Origin: Luteimonas sp. 9C
Lineage (GTDB): Bacteria > Pseudomonadota > Gammaproteobacteria > Xanthomonadales > Xanthomonadaceae
DNA length: 64,000 nucleotides
Direction of reading: 5' to 3'
Assembly (NCBI RefSeq): GCF_902506295.1
Contig: NZ_LR733313.1
Location: 248,001-312,000, forward strand
Positions 9,150 to 18,385 of the stretch are shown here, piece after piece. Under the pieces are notes generated by a model. That model saw only the letters and a list, made by a program, of their open reading frames with translations, was not told the origin of the DNA and did not search any database. The position numbers and the translations under genes are program-made. Numbering within the stretch: position 1 is the stretch's first letter; every line of letters begins with the position of its first letter.

Positions 9150-9758
9150 CTAGGCAAACGCGGCATAGAAGAACCAGCCCGCCACCCCGATCATGCCCAG
9201 TGCCAGCACACGGCGGACGGGCTGCATCCGCTCGGGCCGGGACAGCGCGTGGCGCAGACGTCCGGCACCGAGCACCAGGCCCAGATGCACCGCCGTCGCC
9301 ACGCCCACGCTGATCAGGCCCAGCAGCAGGATCTCGCGCAGCGGGGCGTCGGGTCCGGACAGGAAGCGCGGCACCACGGTGAGAAAGAACAGCGCCGCCT
9401 TGGCGTTGAACAGATTGATCGCCACGCCCGCCCACAGGATCCGCTGCGGTGCGAGCCCGGCGACGTGTGCGGCCGACGCGTCGGTACTGGCCTGCCAGCC
9501 GCGCCAGGCTAGCCAGAGCATCATCAGGCCCGCGGCCACGCCGACCCAGGTGCCGATCGCCGGGACATTCACCAGCAGCGCATTGAGACCCAGGCTGGAA
9601 AGCGCGGCGTTGAGCGTCAGTCCGATCGCGACACCCGCAATCGCCATGAGGCCCGCGCGTCGGCCTTCCGCCAGCGTCAGCGAGACCAGCCAGGCCATGT
9701 TCGGGCCGGGCGTGATCTCCACCAGCAGAACCGCAAGCGTGAAGCCCAGCCAGTCCAC
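9150..9758 (-). CDS. LysE/RhtB family amino acid exporter
   Basis: About 202 residues with six hydrophobic segments. The LysE signature near the N-terminus is VEITPGPNMAWLVSLTLAEGRR, followed by GVAIGLTLNAALSSLG and, in the middle, NLFNAKAALFFLTVVPRF, which is typical of RhtB-type exporters. It is an inner-membrane protein expected to export a small amino acid or derivative; the substrate is not defined by sequence. The GTG start at 9758 is supported by GGGAG about seven bases upstream on the minus strand and places VDWLGFTLAVLL at the N-terminus. The frame stays open upstream, but without homologous sequence. Confidence 0.9.
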   Translation of the reverse strand: MDWLGFTLAVLLVEITPGPNMAWLVSLTLAEGRRAGLMAIAGVAIGLTLNAALSSLGLNALLVNVPAIGTWVGVAAGLMMLWLAWRGWQASTDASAAHVAGLAPQRILWAGVAINLFNAKAALFFLTVVPRFLSGPDAPLREILLLGLISVGVATAVHLGLVLGAGRLRHALSRPERMQPVRRVLALGMIGVAGWFFYAAFA

Positions 9759-9914
9759 CGCACGTCTCCCGGGGCCGGACCCGTCCGGCGACGCCAGCGT
9801 AACCGCTCCCGCGGCGCTGGCCCGCCGCAATTCGCGACCAGCCGCCCGGCCCGATCGACGCAGGCACCGAGGCTCTATCCTGCAGCTTCGATCCCGTTGC
9901 CAAGGCTGCACGCC

Positions 9915-10355
9915 ATGATCCGCACACCGCTCCGCCGCATCGCCCTGCTGTCCGTTCTGCTGCTCGCCGCGTGCGGCGGTCCGCCGCCCTACACCGGCGG
10001 TGACGTGGCCGAGCTGCAGCGTATCGATCGGACGGTGGGTGCGGGCACGCCGGCGACGGTGGGTGACGCGGTCAGCGTGCACTACACCGGCTGGCTCTAC
10101 GACCAGAACGCGCCCGACAGGCGCGGCGCGCAGTTCGACAGTTCACGCGATCGCGGACAGCCCTTCACGTTCGAGCTCGGCGCGGGCCGCGTCATCCGCG
10201 GCTGGGACGAAGGCGTGGCCGGCATGCAACCGGGCGGCACGCGCGAGCTGCACATTCCCGCATGGCTGGGCTACGGCGATGCCGGCGCCGGCCGGGCGAT
10301 TCCACCCGGCGCGTCGCTGGTGTTCGAGGTGGAGTTGCTGGAGATCCGGCAGTAA
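9915..10355 (+). CDS. FKBP-type peptidyl-prolyl isomerase lipoprotein
   Basis: About 146 residues. A lipoprotein signal ends at LLLAAC (cysteine near residue 20). One FKBP domain follows: VGDAVSVHYTGWLYD, GAQFDSSRDRGQPFTFELG, VIRGWDEGVAGMQPGG and YGDAGAGRAIPPGASLVFEVELLEI, containing the aromatic and acidic active-site residues of the family. It should catalyse cis-trans isomerisation of prolyl bonds in the periplasm while anchored to a membrane. The length equals a single-domain FKBP without the dimerisation helices of FkpA. It diverges from the LysE gene and converges with the flavin reductase gene. Confidence 0.93.
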   Translation: MIRTPLRRIALLSVLLLAACGGPPPYTGGDVAELQRIDRTVGAGTPATVGDAVSVHYTGWLYDQNAPDRRGAQFDSSRDRGQPFTFELGAGRVIRGWDEGVAGMQPGGTRELHIPAWLGYGDAGAGRAIPPGASLVFEVELLEIRQ

Positions 10356-10446
10356 CGGCGCGGGCGGATCGCCGGCTGCGCGCGTCCGGTCTCGTGGCGC
10401 GCCGGCGGTGCGAGCGTGCCCGGCGCATCATCGCGCGGCCGCCGTC

Positions 10447-11037
10447 TCAGTAAGGCGGCGGCCGGCGTGTCTTCTGCGCGCGCGTCGCCTCGCTCCACCA
10501 GGTGAGGTCATCCGCGAACCGGGCAAAGCTTCTCTCGAGCGACTTGCCCGCCGGTCCGACCGGCTGCCCGTCGGTGTCGAGCGTGTCGCCGATCGGCCCG
10601 ACGGTGACGGTGCTGGAAATCACCACCATGCCCATCTCCGACAGCGTGCCGTGCCAGGCGACGTTCGCGCGCGCACCGGCCAGCCGTCCGGCCGAGTAAC
10701 TGACCACGCCGGCGGGCCGCCAGAACCATTCTTCGAGGAAGTGATCGGTGAGGTTCTTGAGCCCCGGCTGCACGCCCCAGTTGTATTCGCCGGTGACGAA
10801 CACGAAACCGTCCGCATCGCGGATCTTGCGCGCCAGCGTCTCCATCGCGTCCGGCGCTTCGCCATCGGCGTATTCCTTGTACATGCGGTCCAGCATCGGC
10901 AGGTCGACCGCCTTCGCATCCACGAGTTCCGCATCGCAGCCGCGCGCCTGCAGCGCCCGCACGCAGTAGTCGGCCAGGCGGATCCCCATGCGATCGGCAC
11001 GATAGGACCCGTAGAAGACGAGGATGCGTTCGGCCAT
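10447..11037 (-). CDS. NADPH-dependent FMN reductase family protein
   Basis: About 196 residues with a flavodoxin-like fold. The N-terminal FMN phosphate loop is ILVFYGSYRADRMG, and the region VFVTGEYNWGVQPGLKNLTDHF is the second family signature (the E-Y-N motif contacting the flavin). Such enzymes reduce FMN, quinones or azo compounds with NAD(P)H as cytoplasmic dimers. The tail, rich in Lys/Arg/Pro, is not informative. It is convergent with the FKBP gene, with only 91 bases between the stops, and shows no operon partner. Substrate unknown. Confidence 0.88.
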   Translation of the reverse strand: MAERILVFYGSYRADRMGIRLADYCVRALQARGCDAELVDAKAVDLPMLDRMYKEYADGEAPDAMETLARKIRDADGFVFVTGEYNWGVQPGLKNLTDHFLEEWFWRPAGVVSYSAGRLAGARANVAWHGTLSEMGMVVISSTVTVGPIGDTLDTDGQPVGPAGKSLERSFARFADDLTWWSEATRAQKTRRPPPY

Positions 11038-11224
11038 GGCAGTGCTCCGGAAGCGGGACGGAAAGCGGTTGCGCCGATCATCGCATCACGGTCCGGATGC
11101 CGTGTGCAGGCGTCGCGTCGGCGCGTCGGGCCGCGACGCCATGCACGCATCGTGGCTTCGGCATGTCGTGATCGCGTGGTGGAGCCCGGTAGTGCGCTGT
11201 GACGCGCTGACCGGATGGCGCCGC

Positions 11225-11983
11225 TCAGCGCTTGCGGAACACCACGACGTGCTGCCATGGCAGGGTCTCGGCAGTGCGCGTCCATTCCAGCGCATGCAGT
11301 GCGGCCTCGCGGCGGATCTGCGCTTCACTCATCTTGTGCAGCGGCTTGATCGGCACGGCGTCGTCCTCGGCGCGGTATTCGACGAAGACCAGACGCCCGC
11401 CCGGCCGCAGCGCACGCACCAGTGCGTCGAGCACCTCGTGCGGGTATTCCAGCTCGTGATAGACATCGACCATCAGCGCCACATCCACCGATTCGGGCGC
11501 GAGGCCCGGGTCGGTCACGCTGGCCTGGACCGGCTTCAGGTTGGCGAGTCCCGTTCGGGCAGCGGCCTGCGTGAGCATCGCCACCATCTGCGGCTGCACG
11601 TCGACCGCATAGACCGTTCCGCCGGGTGCCACCCGCGGCGCGATGCGACGCGCGTAGTAACCGGTGCCCGCCCCGACATCGGCGACATCCATCCCCGGTT
11701 CCAAGGCCAGTTCCTGCAGCAGCAGACTGCCGCGCTCCTCGCGCTCGCGTGCCTCGCGCTCAAGCCAGGCCGCGCCCTGCCAGCCCATCACCGCCGAGAT
11801 CTCGCGGCCCTGGTAGGTCTTGCCGATGCCGTCTGCGCTGGGACGAACCGCGCCATAGACCGGCGCAGCGTCCGATTGCGCGGTGGCCGGCGCGACCGGC
11901 ACCGGCGGAGCGGGCGGCTGCGAGCAGGCCGTGCCGACACCCAGCAGCAGCATGAAGACGACGGCGGTCGGGCGCTGGTGCAT
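11225..11983 (-). CDS. Class I SAM-dependent methyltransferase with lipoprotein-like signal
   Basis: About 252 residues. The N-terminus MHQRPTAVVFMLLLGVGTACSQ looks like a lipoprotein signal, although the residue three before the cysteine is not typical. The body is a class I methyltransferase: motif I VADVGAGTGYYARRIAP near residue 110, then VYAVDVQPQMV, VDVALMVDVYHELEYP and LRPGGRLVFVEY. This combination of a methyltransferase fold with an export signal recurs in Xanthomonadaceae, but the substrate is unknown, and SAM availability outside the cytoplasm is a puzzle. The start ATG 11983 is chosen because it supplies the signal sequence. Confidence 0.8.
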   Translation of the reverse strand: MHQRPTAVVFMLLLGVGTACSQPPAPPVPVAPATAQSDAAPVYGAVRPSADGIGKTYQGREISAVMGWQGAAWLEREAREREERGSLLLQELALEPGMDVADVGAGTGYYARRIAPRVAPGGTVYAVDVQPQMVAMLTQAAARTGLANLKPVQASVTDPGLAPESVDVALMVDVYHELEYPHEVLDALVRALRPGGRLVFVEYRAEDDAVPIKPLHKMSEAQIRREAALHALEWTRTAETLPWQHVVVFRKR

Positions 11984-12201
11984 GGCAGGTTCCTGGCGTG
12001 GGCCGTGATCGACACGCAAGCCTAGCCACCGTACGCCCGTCGGCGTGTGACGCCATCGCCGTCTCGATGCGCATTGCGTTGCCGCCGTGCACCGGGCCGC
12101 ACAGGTCCCGGCGCGGCCCGCATGACACCGCTGGTCGCGGCACGAGTTGCCGCGGCGTGCGCGCACTTGCCACCATGACCGGTTTTCCGCGAGGAGATGT
12201 C

Positions 12202-13239
12202 ATGCCCGCAACGCGTCTGCTGCTGTCCGCCGTGCTGGTGCCGCTCATCCTTCTGCCCGCGCAGGCCCGCATGCCGAGCCGGCACGCCATTGCCGAAGAC
12301 TGCGCCGCTGCGGCCGAACGCGCACCCGCGGCCATCCGTCCCGCCACCGGGATCTATATTCTCGAGCGCTTCGAAACGCTCGACGACGTGACCGCACAGC
12401 CCGTCGCATCGCCGCTGTCACCGGACGAGGCGCTGGATCCGGCCGCGCTGGGCCAGGCCGCGCTGTCCACCCTCGGACATCGGATCGCCCGCGACATCGA
12501 AGCCGAGATCGAGGCCAGCTCGCGGCTGAGCTGGGTGGAGGTAGACGCCGACGCGCGCACCGTCGTCGTCGTCGGCACTGCGAAGTCCGGGCCGCGCCGC
12601 GCGGTCTTCACCCCGGATTTCAGCTGTCTGGTGCCGCAGGAGCCGGACACCGCACCGATGCGCATCGAGCACGTCGACGCGGATCGCTTCGGGATGCGGG
12701 TGCGCGCGTTCGCGACGCACCGCCTGACCTGGCGCCGGGTGGACGCGGACAGTGCGGCGCTGGCGGACGTCCGTCGGCTGCGCGACGCGGCCCAGGCGTC
12801 GGTGCGCGCGTCGGACGCATCCCATCAGGCCCCTCTCGACACCCTGCGCCGCGCGCCGCGCACGCTGACCGCGCGCGCCACGCTTGCAGCCGGGCAGCTG
12901 ATCATCGCCCTGCCCCCCGGGTGGCAGCTGCGCGCGCAGGACGGTGGCTATCGCGTCGTCGGCGCGCCCGGCACGATCGACCTGCTGGTGGATCCGGGCG
13001 CTGCAAGGATCGAGACACTGGAACGTGAGATGGAGACGCGCGCGACCCCGACCATCGCGACCGACGACGGCGTACGCATCGTGCGCGGGACCGGTGGGAT
13101 GTCTCACGTCCTCGCCCGCACGCATCTGCAAGCGCACACGGTCGTGCTCACGGCGCGCGTCGAGGACGCGGCACTGCCGACGGTGATGGCGATCTGGCGC
13201 AGTCTCGCGCCTGCGGCGGGGGATCCGCCCGACGCCTGA
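12202..13239 (+). CDS. Secreted protein of unknown function
   Basis: About 345 residues. ATG 12202 is preceded by GAGGAG at 12191-12196, and the N-terminus is a signal peptide (TRLLLSAVLVPLILLPAQA). The mature part has no motif that I recognise; it contains two acidic-basic segments (DIEAEIEASSRLSWVEVD and RIETLEREMETR), several short hydrophobic beta-like strands such as LIIALPPGW, and two cysteines (AEDCAAAA and FSCLVP). Probably periplasmic. It stands alone, 133 bases before the FHA gene on the same strand. Confidence 0.7.
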   Translation: MPATRLLLSAVLVPLILLPAQARMPSRHAIAEDCAAAAERAPAAIRPATGIYILERFETLDDVTAQPVASPLSPDEALDPAALGQAALSTLGHRIARDIEAEIEASSRLSWVEVDADARTVVVVGTAKSGPRRAVFTPDFSCLVPQEPDTAPMRIEHVDADRFGMRVRAFATHRLTWRRVDADSAALADVRRLRDAAQASVRASDASHQAPLDTLRRAPRTLTARATLAAGQLIIALPPGWQLRAQDGGYRVVGAPGTIDLLVDPGAARIETLEREMETRATPTIATDDGVRIVRGTGGMSHVLARTHLQAHTVVLTARVEDAALPTVMAIWRSLAPAAGDPPDA

Positions 13240-13372
13240 GCGGCATGTATCGATGATCGATGGCTGCGCGTGCCACGGACCTGCGCGTCGACCACATCGA
13301 CACGCCCGCACCGGTGGCAGAATACGCGCCGATGTCGGCGCTCCCGCCCGCATCCGTTCGCGGGGGGCGACG

Positions 13373-14152
13373 ATGAAACTGGTGTTTTCCAATGGCGCGC
13401 ATGGCCAGATCCTGTTGCGCGCAGGCGTCAACCGGATCGGCGCCCTGCCCGGCAGCGCCGTGCACCTCACCGACGACGGCATCCGTCCGCTGCACTGCGA
13501 GATCCACGTCACCGATGCCGGCGCCAACCTGCAGGTGCCCGCCGGCGGCGGACCGGTGTCGATCAACGGGCGACCCGTCTCCGATCTGATGGCGCTGCGC
13601 GCGGGTGACGACATCGACATCGGCGGCGTCATGGCGACCTTCGCCCCGCTCGCGCCCGCGCAGGTCACCACGGACGCAGCGCCACGCGGCGACGACGACA
13701 TCGGCGCCACGCGCGTGCGCGCCGCGCTGCCCCGTTTCGTGCTGCGCGGCGAATCCGAGGCCGTGGCGGGCAAGCTGTTCCCGGTCACCGGCGCCGTGGT
13801 CATCGGCCGCGCGCCCGAGTGCGACATCACGGTCCACGTCGACGAGATTTCCCGGCGCCACGCGCGGGTCAAGCCGGTCGGCGACGGCCTGTCGGTCGAG
13901 GATCTCGACTCCTCCAATGGCACCTATATCAATGCGGGCCGCGTGCAGCAGGGGTTTCTCGGCCCCGGCGACGAGCTCCGGCTCGACGCCGTGCGCTTCG
14001 TGCTCGTCGCGGCGGGCATGGATGCGTCACCTTCGCCTACCTCCATCGATGCAACGCCGCGTCCGCGCTCCGCGCTGCGAACCTGGGGGCCGGTCGTGCT
14101 GACCGTGGTGACGGTGCTGGTGATCGCTGCGCTGACACTCGCCCCGGGCTGA
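13373..14152 (+). CDS. FHA domain protein with C-terminal membrane anchor
   Basis: About 259 residues. A first, degenerate FHA-like unit (VNRIGALPGSAVHLTDDGI with H-C-E-I-H) occupies residues 15-95. A second, canonical FHA unit runs from VVIGRAPECDI to about residue 220, with the phosphothreonine-binding residues in SRRHARV and DSSNGTYI. The protein ends with one hydrophobic segment (GPVVLTVVTVLVIAALTLA) and almost no tail. It should bind phosphothreonine peptides at the inner face of the membrane. No kinase, phosphatase or secretion gene is adjacent, so the partner is unknown. A run of G at 13362-13367 serves as ribosome binding site. Confidence 0.88.
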   Translation: MKLVFSNGAHGQILLRAGVNRIGALPGSAVHLTDDGIRPLHCEIHVTDAGANLQVPAGGGPVSINGRPVSDLMALRAGDDIDIGGVMATFAPLAPAQVTTDAAPRGDDDIGATRVRAALPRFVLRGESEAVAGKLFPVTGAVVIGRAPECDITVHVDEISRRHARVKPVGDGLSVEDLDSSNGTYINAGRVQQGFLGPGDELRLDAVRFVLVAAGMDASPSPTSIDATPRPRSALRTWGPVVLTVVTVLVIAALTLAPG

Positions 14153-14341
14153 CGCCGGCGCGGCCCCGCGGCAGCGATTGCCGGCCCACGAACGCAGCGG
14201 CCTGGGGATGCATGCAGCGAGCCCGGACCGCCCAGCGACCCGGACCGCAGGGCCGCGGGCTGAACGCGGCCCCGGTGGCGTCAACCGCAGGCCCGCGCCC
14301 GCGTTGTCAGTCCGTCGACGCAGAACATCCCGGAGTACGGC

Positions 14342-15763
14342 ATGCCCACCGCCGATGCAGTCAGCGCTGCCAACAGGTTCGGTCTCGGTGCACGCCCGGG
14401 CGAGCTTGAGCAGATTCGCGCGCCACAGGACTGGCTGCTCTCCCAGCTCGAGCCACGGCCCATGGCCGACGTCCTCGCCGCCTTGCCTGCCAGCCTCGAC
14501 TACCTGCGCGAAGAAGCCAGGCTGCAGCGACAACGTGCGCAAACGCGACAGGCGAAGCGCGCCGGCGCTGGCAGCGATGCGCCTGGCGACGCGCAGGCAG
14601 TGCAACAGCAGAACCGCCGCCTGTACCAGCAGGCACAATCACGCGAACTGGCGGCGCGCTATGCCGCCGCCGTCGATAGCGAGCGCGCGTTCGCGGAACG
14701 GCTGGTGCACTTCTGGTCGAATCACTTCGCCATTTCCGTCGACAAGCGCACCGCGGCCCTCTACGCCGCGCCAATGGAGCGCGAGGCGATCCGTCCGCAT
14801 CTGACGGGCCGCTTCGGCGACATGCTGCTTGCAGTGGAAACGCATCCGGGCATGTTGCGATACCTCGACAACGTGCAGTCGGTCGGCACCGGTTCGACGC
14901 TCGCGCAGCGTGCGCGCAGGCGGCAGGCCAAGCGGGCACCGGGCCTCAACGAAAACCTGGCGCGGGAAGTCCTGGAACTGCACACGGTCGGCGTCGACGG
15001 CGGCTACACGCAGGCCGATGTGACCGAACTGGCGCTCGCGATCACCGGCTGGGGCGTGCCGCGTCCGCAGGAGTTGGCGCAAAGCGGTGTCGACGCCGCG
15101 TTCGCCTTCCGCCCGCTCGCCCACGAAGGCGGCACCCGCACGCTGCTGGGGCAGTCCTATGCCGATGGCGGGCTGGAACAGGGGCAACGCATGCTAGCGG
15201 CGCTGGCCGTGCATCCCGCCACCGCCCACCACGTCTCGTGGAAGCTGGCGCGTCACCTGGTCAGCGACACGCCACCACCCGCGCTGGTGGATGCGATGGC
15301 CCGCACCTGGCGCGAGACCGGCGGCGCCCTGGCCGCGGTCTACCGCACGCTGGTATTGCACCCTGCCGCGTGGGGCGCGCAGGCACGCAAATTCAAGACA
15401 CCCGACGACTTCGTCGTCTCGGCGATCCGCGCCGGTGGCACGCTGCGCCGGGCGCAACCGCGCGCCCTGTTCAATCTGCTCACGCGTATGGGGCAGCCGC
15501 CGTTCACGCCGCGCTCGCCGGCGGGATTCGCCGATGCGGCCGACGAATGGAGTGGACCGGATGCGCTGTGGAAACGGGTGCAGGCGGCCGAAGCGTTGTC
15601 CGAGACGCTGCCGGAGGATCGCATCGATCCGCTGGCGGCCGCGCGCACCGTCTTCGGTGACCGCGTCGACCCGGCCACGCTCGATGCGCTGCGTCGCGCC
15701 GAATCCGCACGCGACGGACTGGCGCTGCTGTTCGCGAGTCCCGCCTTCCAGTGGAGAAGCTGA
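14342..15763 (+). CDS. DUF1800 family protein
   Basis: About 473 residues matching the DUF1800 family, which is nearly always encoded next to a DUF1501 gene, as here. The opening SAANRFGLGARPGELEQI is the typical start, followed by ERLVHFWSNHFAISVDK, NENLAREVLELHTVGVDGGY, YTQADVTELALAITGWG and HPATAHHVSWKLARHLVSD. No signal peptide is obvious from ATG 14342, which has GGAG at 14332-14335. The biochemical role is unknown. The stop is followed within two bases by the DUF1501 start, so the pair forms an operon. Confidence 0.92.
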   Translation: MPTADAVSAANRFGLGARPGELEQIRAPQDWLLSQLEPRPMADVLAALPASLDYLREEARLQRQRAQTRQAKRAGAGSDAPGDAQAVQQQNRRLYQQAQSRELAARYAAAVDSERAFAERLVHFWSNHFAISVDKRTAALYAAPMEREAIRPHLTGRFGDMLLAVETHPGMLRYLDNVQSVGTGSTLAQRARRRQAKRAPGLNENLAREVLELHTVGVDGGYTQADVTELALAITGWGVPRPQELAQSGVDAAFAFRPLAHEGGTRTLLGQSYADGGLEQGQRMLAALAVHPATAHHVSWKLARHLVSDTPPPALVDAMARTWRETGGALAAVYRTLVLHPAAWGAQARKFKTPDDFVVSAIRAGGTLRRAQPRALFNLLTRMGQPPFTPRSPAGFADAADEWSGPDALWKRVQAAEALSETLPEDRIDPLAAARTVFGDRVDPATLDALRRAESARDGLALLFASPAFQWRS

Positions 15764-15764
15764 G

Positions 15765-16910
15765 ATGCCGATCACCCGACGCCATTTCCTCGGCAGTGCG
15801 CTGGCCGCAGCCGGCACGGCCACCACGCTGACCCTGTGGCCCGCGCTGGCACAGGCGAGCCCCGGCGAGACGCGACTGCTCGTGGTCCTGCTGCGCGGCG
15901 GACTGGATGGCCTGCACATGGTGGTGCCACGCGGTGACGCCGATTACGCGCGTCTGCGCGGCGCACTGGCGCCGGAGGCAACGCTGCCACTCGATGGCAG
16001 CTTCGCGCTGCATCCTGCGTTGGCATTCGCCCACGGCCTGTATGCACAGGGACAGCTGCTGCCGGTGGTGGCGATCGCACCGCCCTACCGGGAGCGTTCG
16101 CATTTCGACGCGCAGGACTGCGTGGAAAACGGCACCGGCCGTCCCGGCGGCGCGTCCACCGGCTGGCTCAACCGGTGCGCAGCCGCGCTGCACGGTGGCG
16201 ATGCGTTGGCGGTCAGTACGGTGATGCCGCTGATCATGCGCGGGCCGGGGCCTGCCACCACGTGGTCGCCGCCGCTGCCCGAAGACGTCAATCCCATCCT
16301 GCTGCAGCGGCTGCAGAGCTTGTACGCGGACGATCCCGTGCTCGCGCCCGCCTTCGAACGTGCCGTCGCAATGCAGGGACAAGCCGGCGAAACGAGCCCG
16401 CGCGGAGCGCGACTGCCGCAGGCGATGACCGCGGCCGCCGGCTTCATGGCCAAAGCGGACGGCCCGCGCATCGGCTTCGTCGAGGATTCGGGCTGGGACA
16501 CCCACGCCGGTCAGGCGCAGGTGCTGCAGCGCAAGCTGGCCGAACTCGACGCGGGCCTGCGGGCATTCCACGCCGGCGCCGGCGCGATCTGGGGCCGCAC
16601 GGTGATCGCGGTGGTGACCGAATTCGGCCGCACCGCCGCGGTCAATGGCACCGGCGGCACCGATCACGGCACCGGCGGCATGGCCCTGCTGGCGGGCGGC
16701 GCGGTAAGTGGCGGCCGCGTGGCCGGCGACTGGCCGGGACTGGCGAACCATGCACTCAACGAAGGCCGGGACCTCCAGGCGACGACCGACCTGCGTGCAC
16801 TGTTCAAGTCACTGCTGGCCGGCCACCTGCAACTGACGGAATCCGCGCTCGAAACCCGGGTGTTCCCCGACAGCCGCAGCGTGCGCGCGATCGACGGCCT
16901 GCTCGCCTGA
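15765..16910 (+). CDS. DUF1501 family protein, probable Tat substrate
   Basis: About 381 residues. The N-terminus ITRRHFLGSALAAAGTATT carries a twin-arginine motif (TRRHFL), so export in folded form to the periplasm is likely. The body matches DUF1501: LLVVLLRGGLDGLHMVVP, FHPALAF-like segment, SGWDTHAGQ, VTEFGRTAAVNGTGGTDHG and GGMALLAGGAVSGG. These are the family's metal-binding-like histidine and aspartate motifs, resembling the alkaline phosphatase/sulfatase fold. It starts one base after the DUF1800 stop. The function of the pair is not established. Confidence 0.92.
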   Translation: MPITRRHFLGSALAAAGTATTLTLWPALAQASPGETRLLVVLLRGGLDGLHMVVPRGDADYARLRGALAPEATLPLDGSFALHPALAFAHGLYAQGQLLPVVAIAPPYRERSHFDAQDCVENGTGRPGGASTGWLNRCAAALHGGDALAVSTVMPLIMRGPGPATTWSPPLPEDVNPILLQRLQSLYADDPVLAPAFERAVAMQGQAGETSPRGARLPQAMTAAAGFMAKADGPRIGFVEDSGWDTHAGQAQVLQRKLAELDAGLRAFHAGAGAIWGRTVIAVVTEFGRTAAVNGTGGTDHGTGGMALLAGGAVSGGRVAGDWPGLANHALNEGRDLQATTDLRALFKSLLAGHLQLTESALETRVFPDSRSVRAIDGLLA

Positions 16911-17061
16911 GCGCGCAATGCATGTTCCCTGGGCACCGGTCCGGAGACACAGCTGTTCTCTGGTCATAGCCTGAAGCGCATGGCCACGCGGGCTCGCGCG
17001 TCCTTCGCCGTCGCACGCAGGTCCACACGTGGCCGCGTGCGTCTGATCGCGCTTCGGGCGC

Positions 17062-17340
17062 TCAGTCACGGCCGAGACGTCGCGCAGCCGCCGCCGCATC
17101 CTGCACCACGCGGAGATAATCCGCGCGGGCCTTCGGTGCCTGCGCCGCCAGGGTGTCCAGGCCCCCCACATAGGCGGACACCAGGTTCGAAGCGTTGTAC
17201 TGGTCGGCCATCTCGGCCATGGACCGGGCCACGGCATCCTGCAGATGGAAGTGCACGTTGATGCCCTTCTGGGCCTCGTTGGCGAGATCGACGACGCGCA
17301 TCAGATGCGGCGTCACCAGACCGACGACGGTGGCTCTCAT
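17062..17340 (-). CDS. Conserved-looking small protein, unknown function
   Basis: About 92 residues, predicted all-helical and soluble, without a signal peptide: VGLVTPHLMRVVDLANEAQKG, then FHLQDAVARSMAEMADQY, YVGGLDTLAAQAPKARADY and a basic end. I cannot name the family. ATG 17340 is the natural start; the open frame continues upstream but reads Cys/Arg-rich shadow sequence. It lies alone between two convergent or neighbouring genes and no partner is evident. Confidence 0.65.
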   Translation of the reverse strand: MRATVVGLVTPHLMRVVDLANEAQKGINVHFHLQDAVARSMAEMADQYNASNLVSAYVGGLDTLAAQAPKARADYLRVVQDAAAAARRLGRD

Positions 17341-17529
17341 GCGTTCGACCCTGTAAGCGTTGTGGAAGGACGCACAGGCTACGCAAACACGAGGCGGCAA
17401 ACCGGGGCCGGCGTGCACTTTCCGGCACCTGCCGCGCCACCCGCTGCAGTTGCGCAATCGTCCTGGATCCGCATCGTCCAGGCGCCGCGACGGCGGCGCC
17501 GGCGCGCATGCCCTTGCCGACGCCTCGCC

Positions 17530-17931
17530 TCAGCCGGCCGCCACCGGCGCCAGACGATGCGCGGCGTCCGCGCAGACCACCACGACGTCCTCTTCGTCCG
17601 TAGCAGCGGCCACGAGCTCGACACGCGTGCCCACCGCGAGGGCTTCGACATCGACCGGCGCGGCCTGGCACAGGTTCCAGCGCGCCGGCAGCTGCACCTG
17701 CAGCCGTTCCCGGTCGACGGTGTCCACTTCCACGATGGCGCTGCCGTCGTAGGTCCAGGGCTGCGTGTCGATGGACGCGACGACGCCCGTCGTCTGGATC
17801 AGGCCGCATTCCGCTCTTGCGGGATCGCTCGATGTCGTACACGCCACCACGCAGGACGCCGCCGTGAGTGCGAGTCCGCGCGCCAGATGGGCCGGGTACG
17901 GGAAGATCGCGCGTGGATTGCCGAGTGCCAT
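17530..17931 (-). CDS. Small putative lipoprotein, unknown function
   Basis: About 133 residues. ATG 17931 yields a signal peptide ending in AASCVVACTT, so Cys near residue 32 is the probable lipidation site. The mature protein has a beta-rich look (VASIDTQPWTYDGSAIVEVDTV, VGTRVELVAAATDEEDVVVVC), compatible with a small OB- or barrel-like fold, and two further cysteines. No family is recognised. It begins 11 bases after the stop of the HNH gene on the same strand and may share its transcript. Confidence 0.65.
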   Translation of the reverse strand: MALGNPRAIFPYPAHLARGLALTAASCVVACTTSSDPARAECGLIQTTGVVASIDTQPWTYDGSAIVEVDTVDRERLQVQLPARWNLCQAAPVDVEALAVGTRVELVAAATDEEDVVVVCADAAHRLAPVAAG

Positions 17932-17942
17932 GTGTGTGCTCT

Positions 17943-18314
17943 TCAGGCGCCGCGCTTCTGGAGCCGCGCCTTCAGATCCGCGAACGGGTTGGACGTGGCC
18001 GCGGCGGGCGCGTCCTCCGCGTTGCCGGCACTGACGCCGGTGTAGTCGAGCTGGCGGGCGTGTTCGTTGTCGTGGCAGTACACGCACAGCAACTCCCAGT
18101 TGCTGCCGTCGGCCGGGTTGTCGTCGTGGTTGTGGTTGCGGTGATGCACGGTCAGTTCACGCAGGTTGGCGCGGGTGAACTCGCGCGTGCAGCGGCCACA
18201 GATCCACGGGTACATCCGCAGCGCGCGCTCGCGGTAGCCGGCATTGCGCTGCTCGGCGCTGCGCCGGGCTTCGGCGACGATGCGGTCGAGTCGGGTCTGG
18301 TCGATGGTCGTCAT
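17943..18314 (-). CDS. yajD: YajD family HNH nuclease
   Basis: About 123 residues that follow Escherichia coli YajD along the whole length: GYRERALRMYPWICGRCTREF (E. coli has GYREKALKIYPWVCGRCSREF), then LRELTVHHRNHNHDDNP, DGSNWELLCVYCHDNEH and the end NPFADLKARL. Zinc-binding CGRC and CVYC pairs flank the HNH core (HHRNH...N...H). It is a predicted small nuclease; the biological substrate is unknown even in E. coli. The start at 18314 gives the family's usual length. Confidence 0.93.
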   Translation of the reverse strand: MTTIDQTRLDRIVAEARRSAEQRNAGYRERALRMYPWICGRCTREFTRANLRELTVHHRNHNHDDNPADGSNWELLCVYCHDNEHARQLDYTGVSAGNAEDAPAAATSNPFADLKARLQKRGA

Positions 18315-18385
18315 GGCCGGAGTCTATTCGCACCTGCATCGACGCGCAGATGCGGTGTTCCCGCACCGGGCGCCGCGCCTGGTGC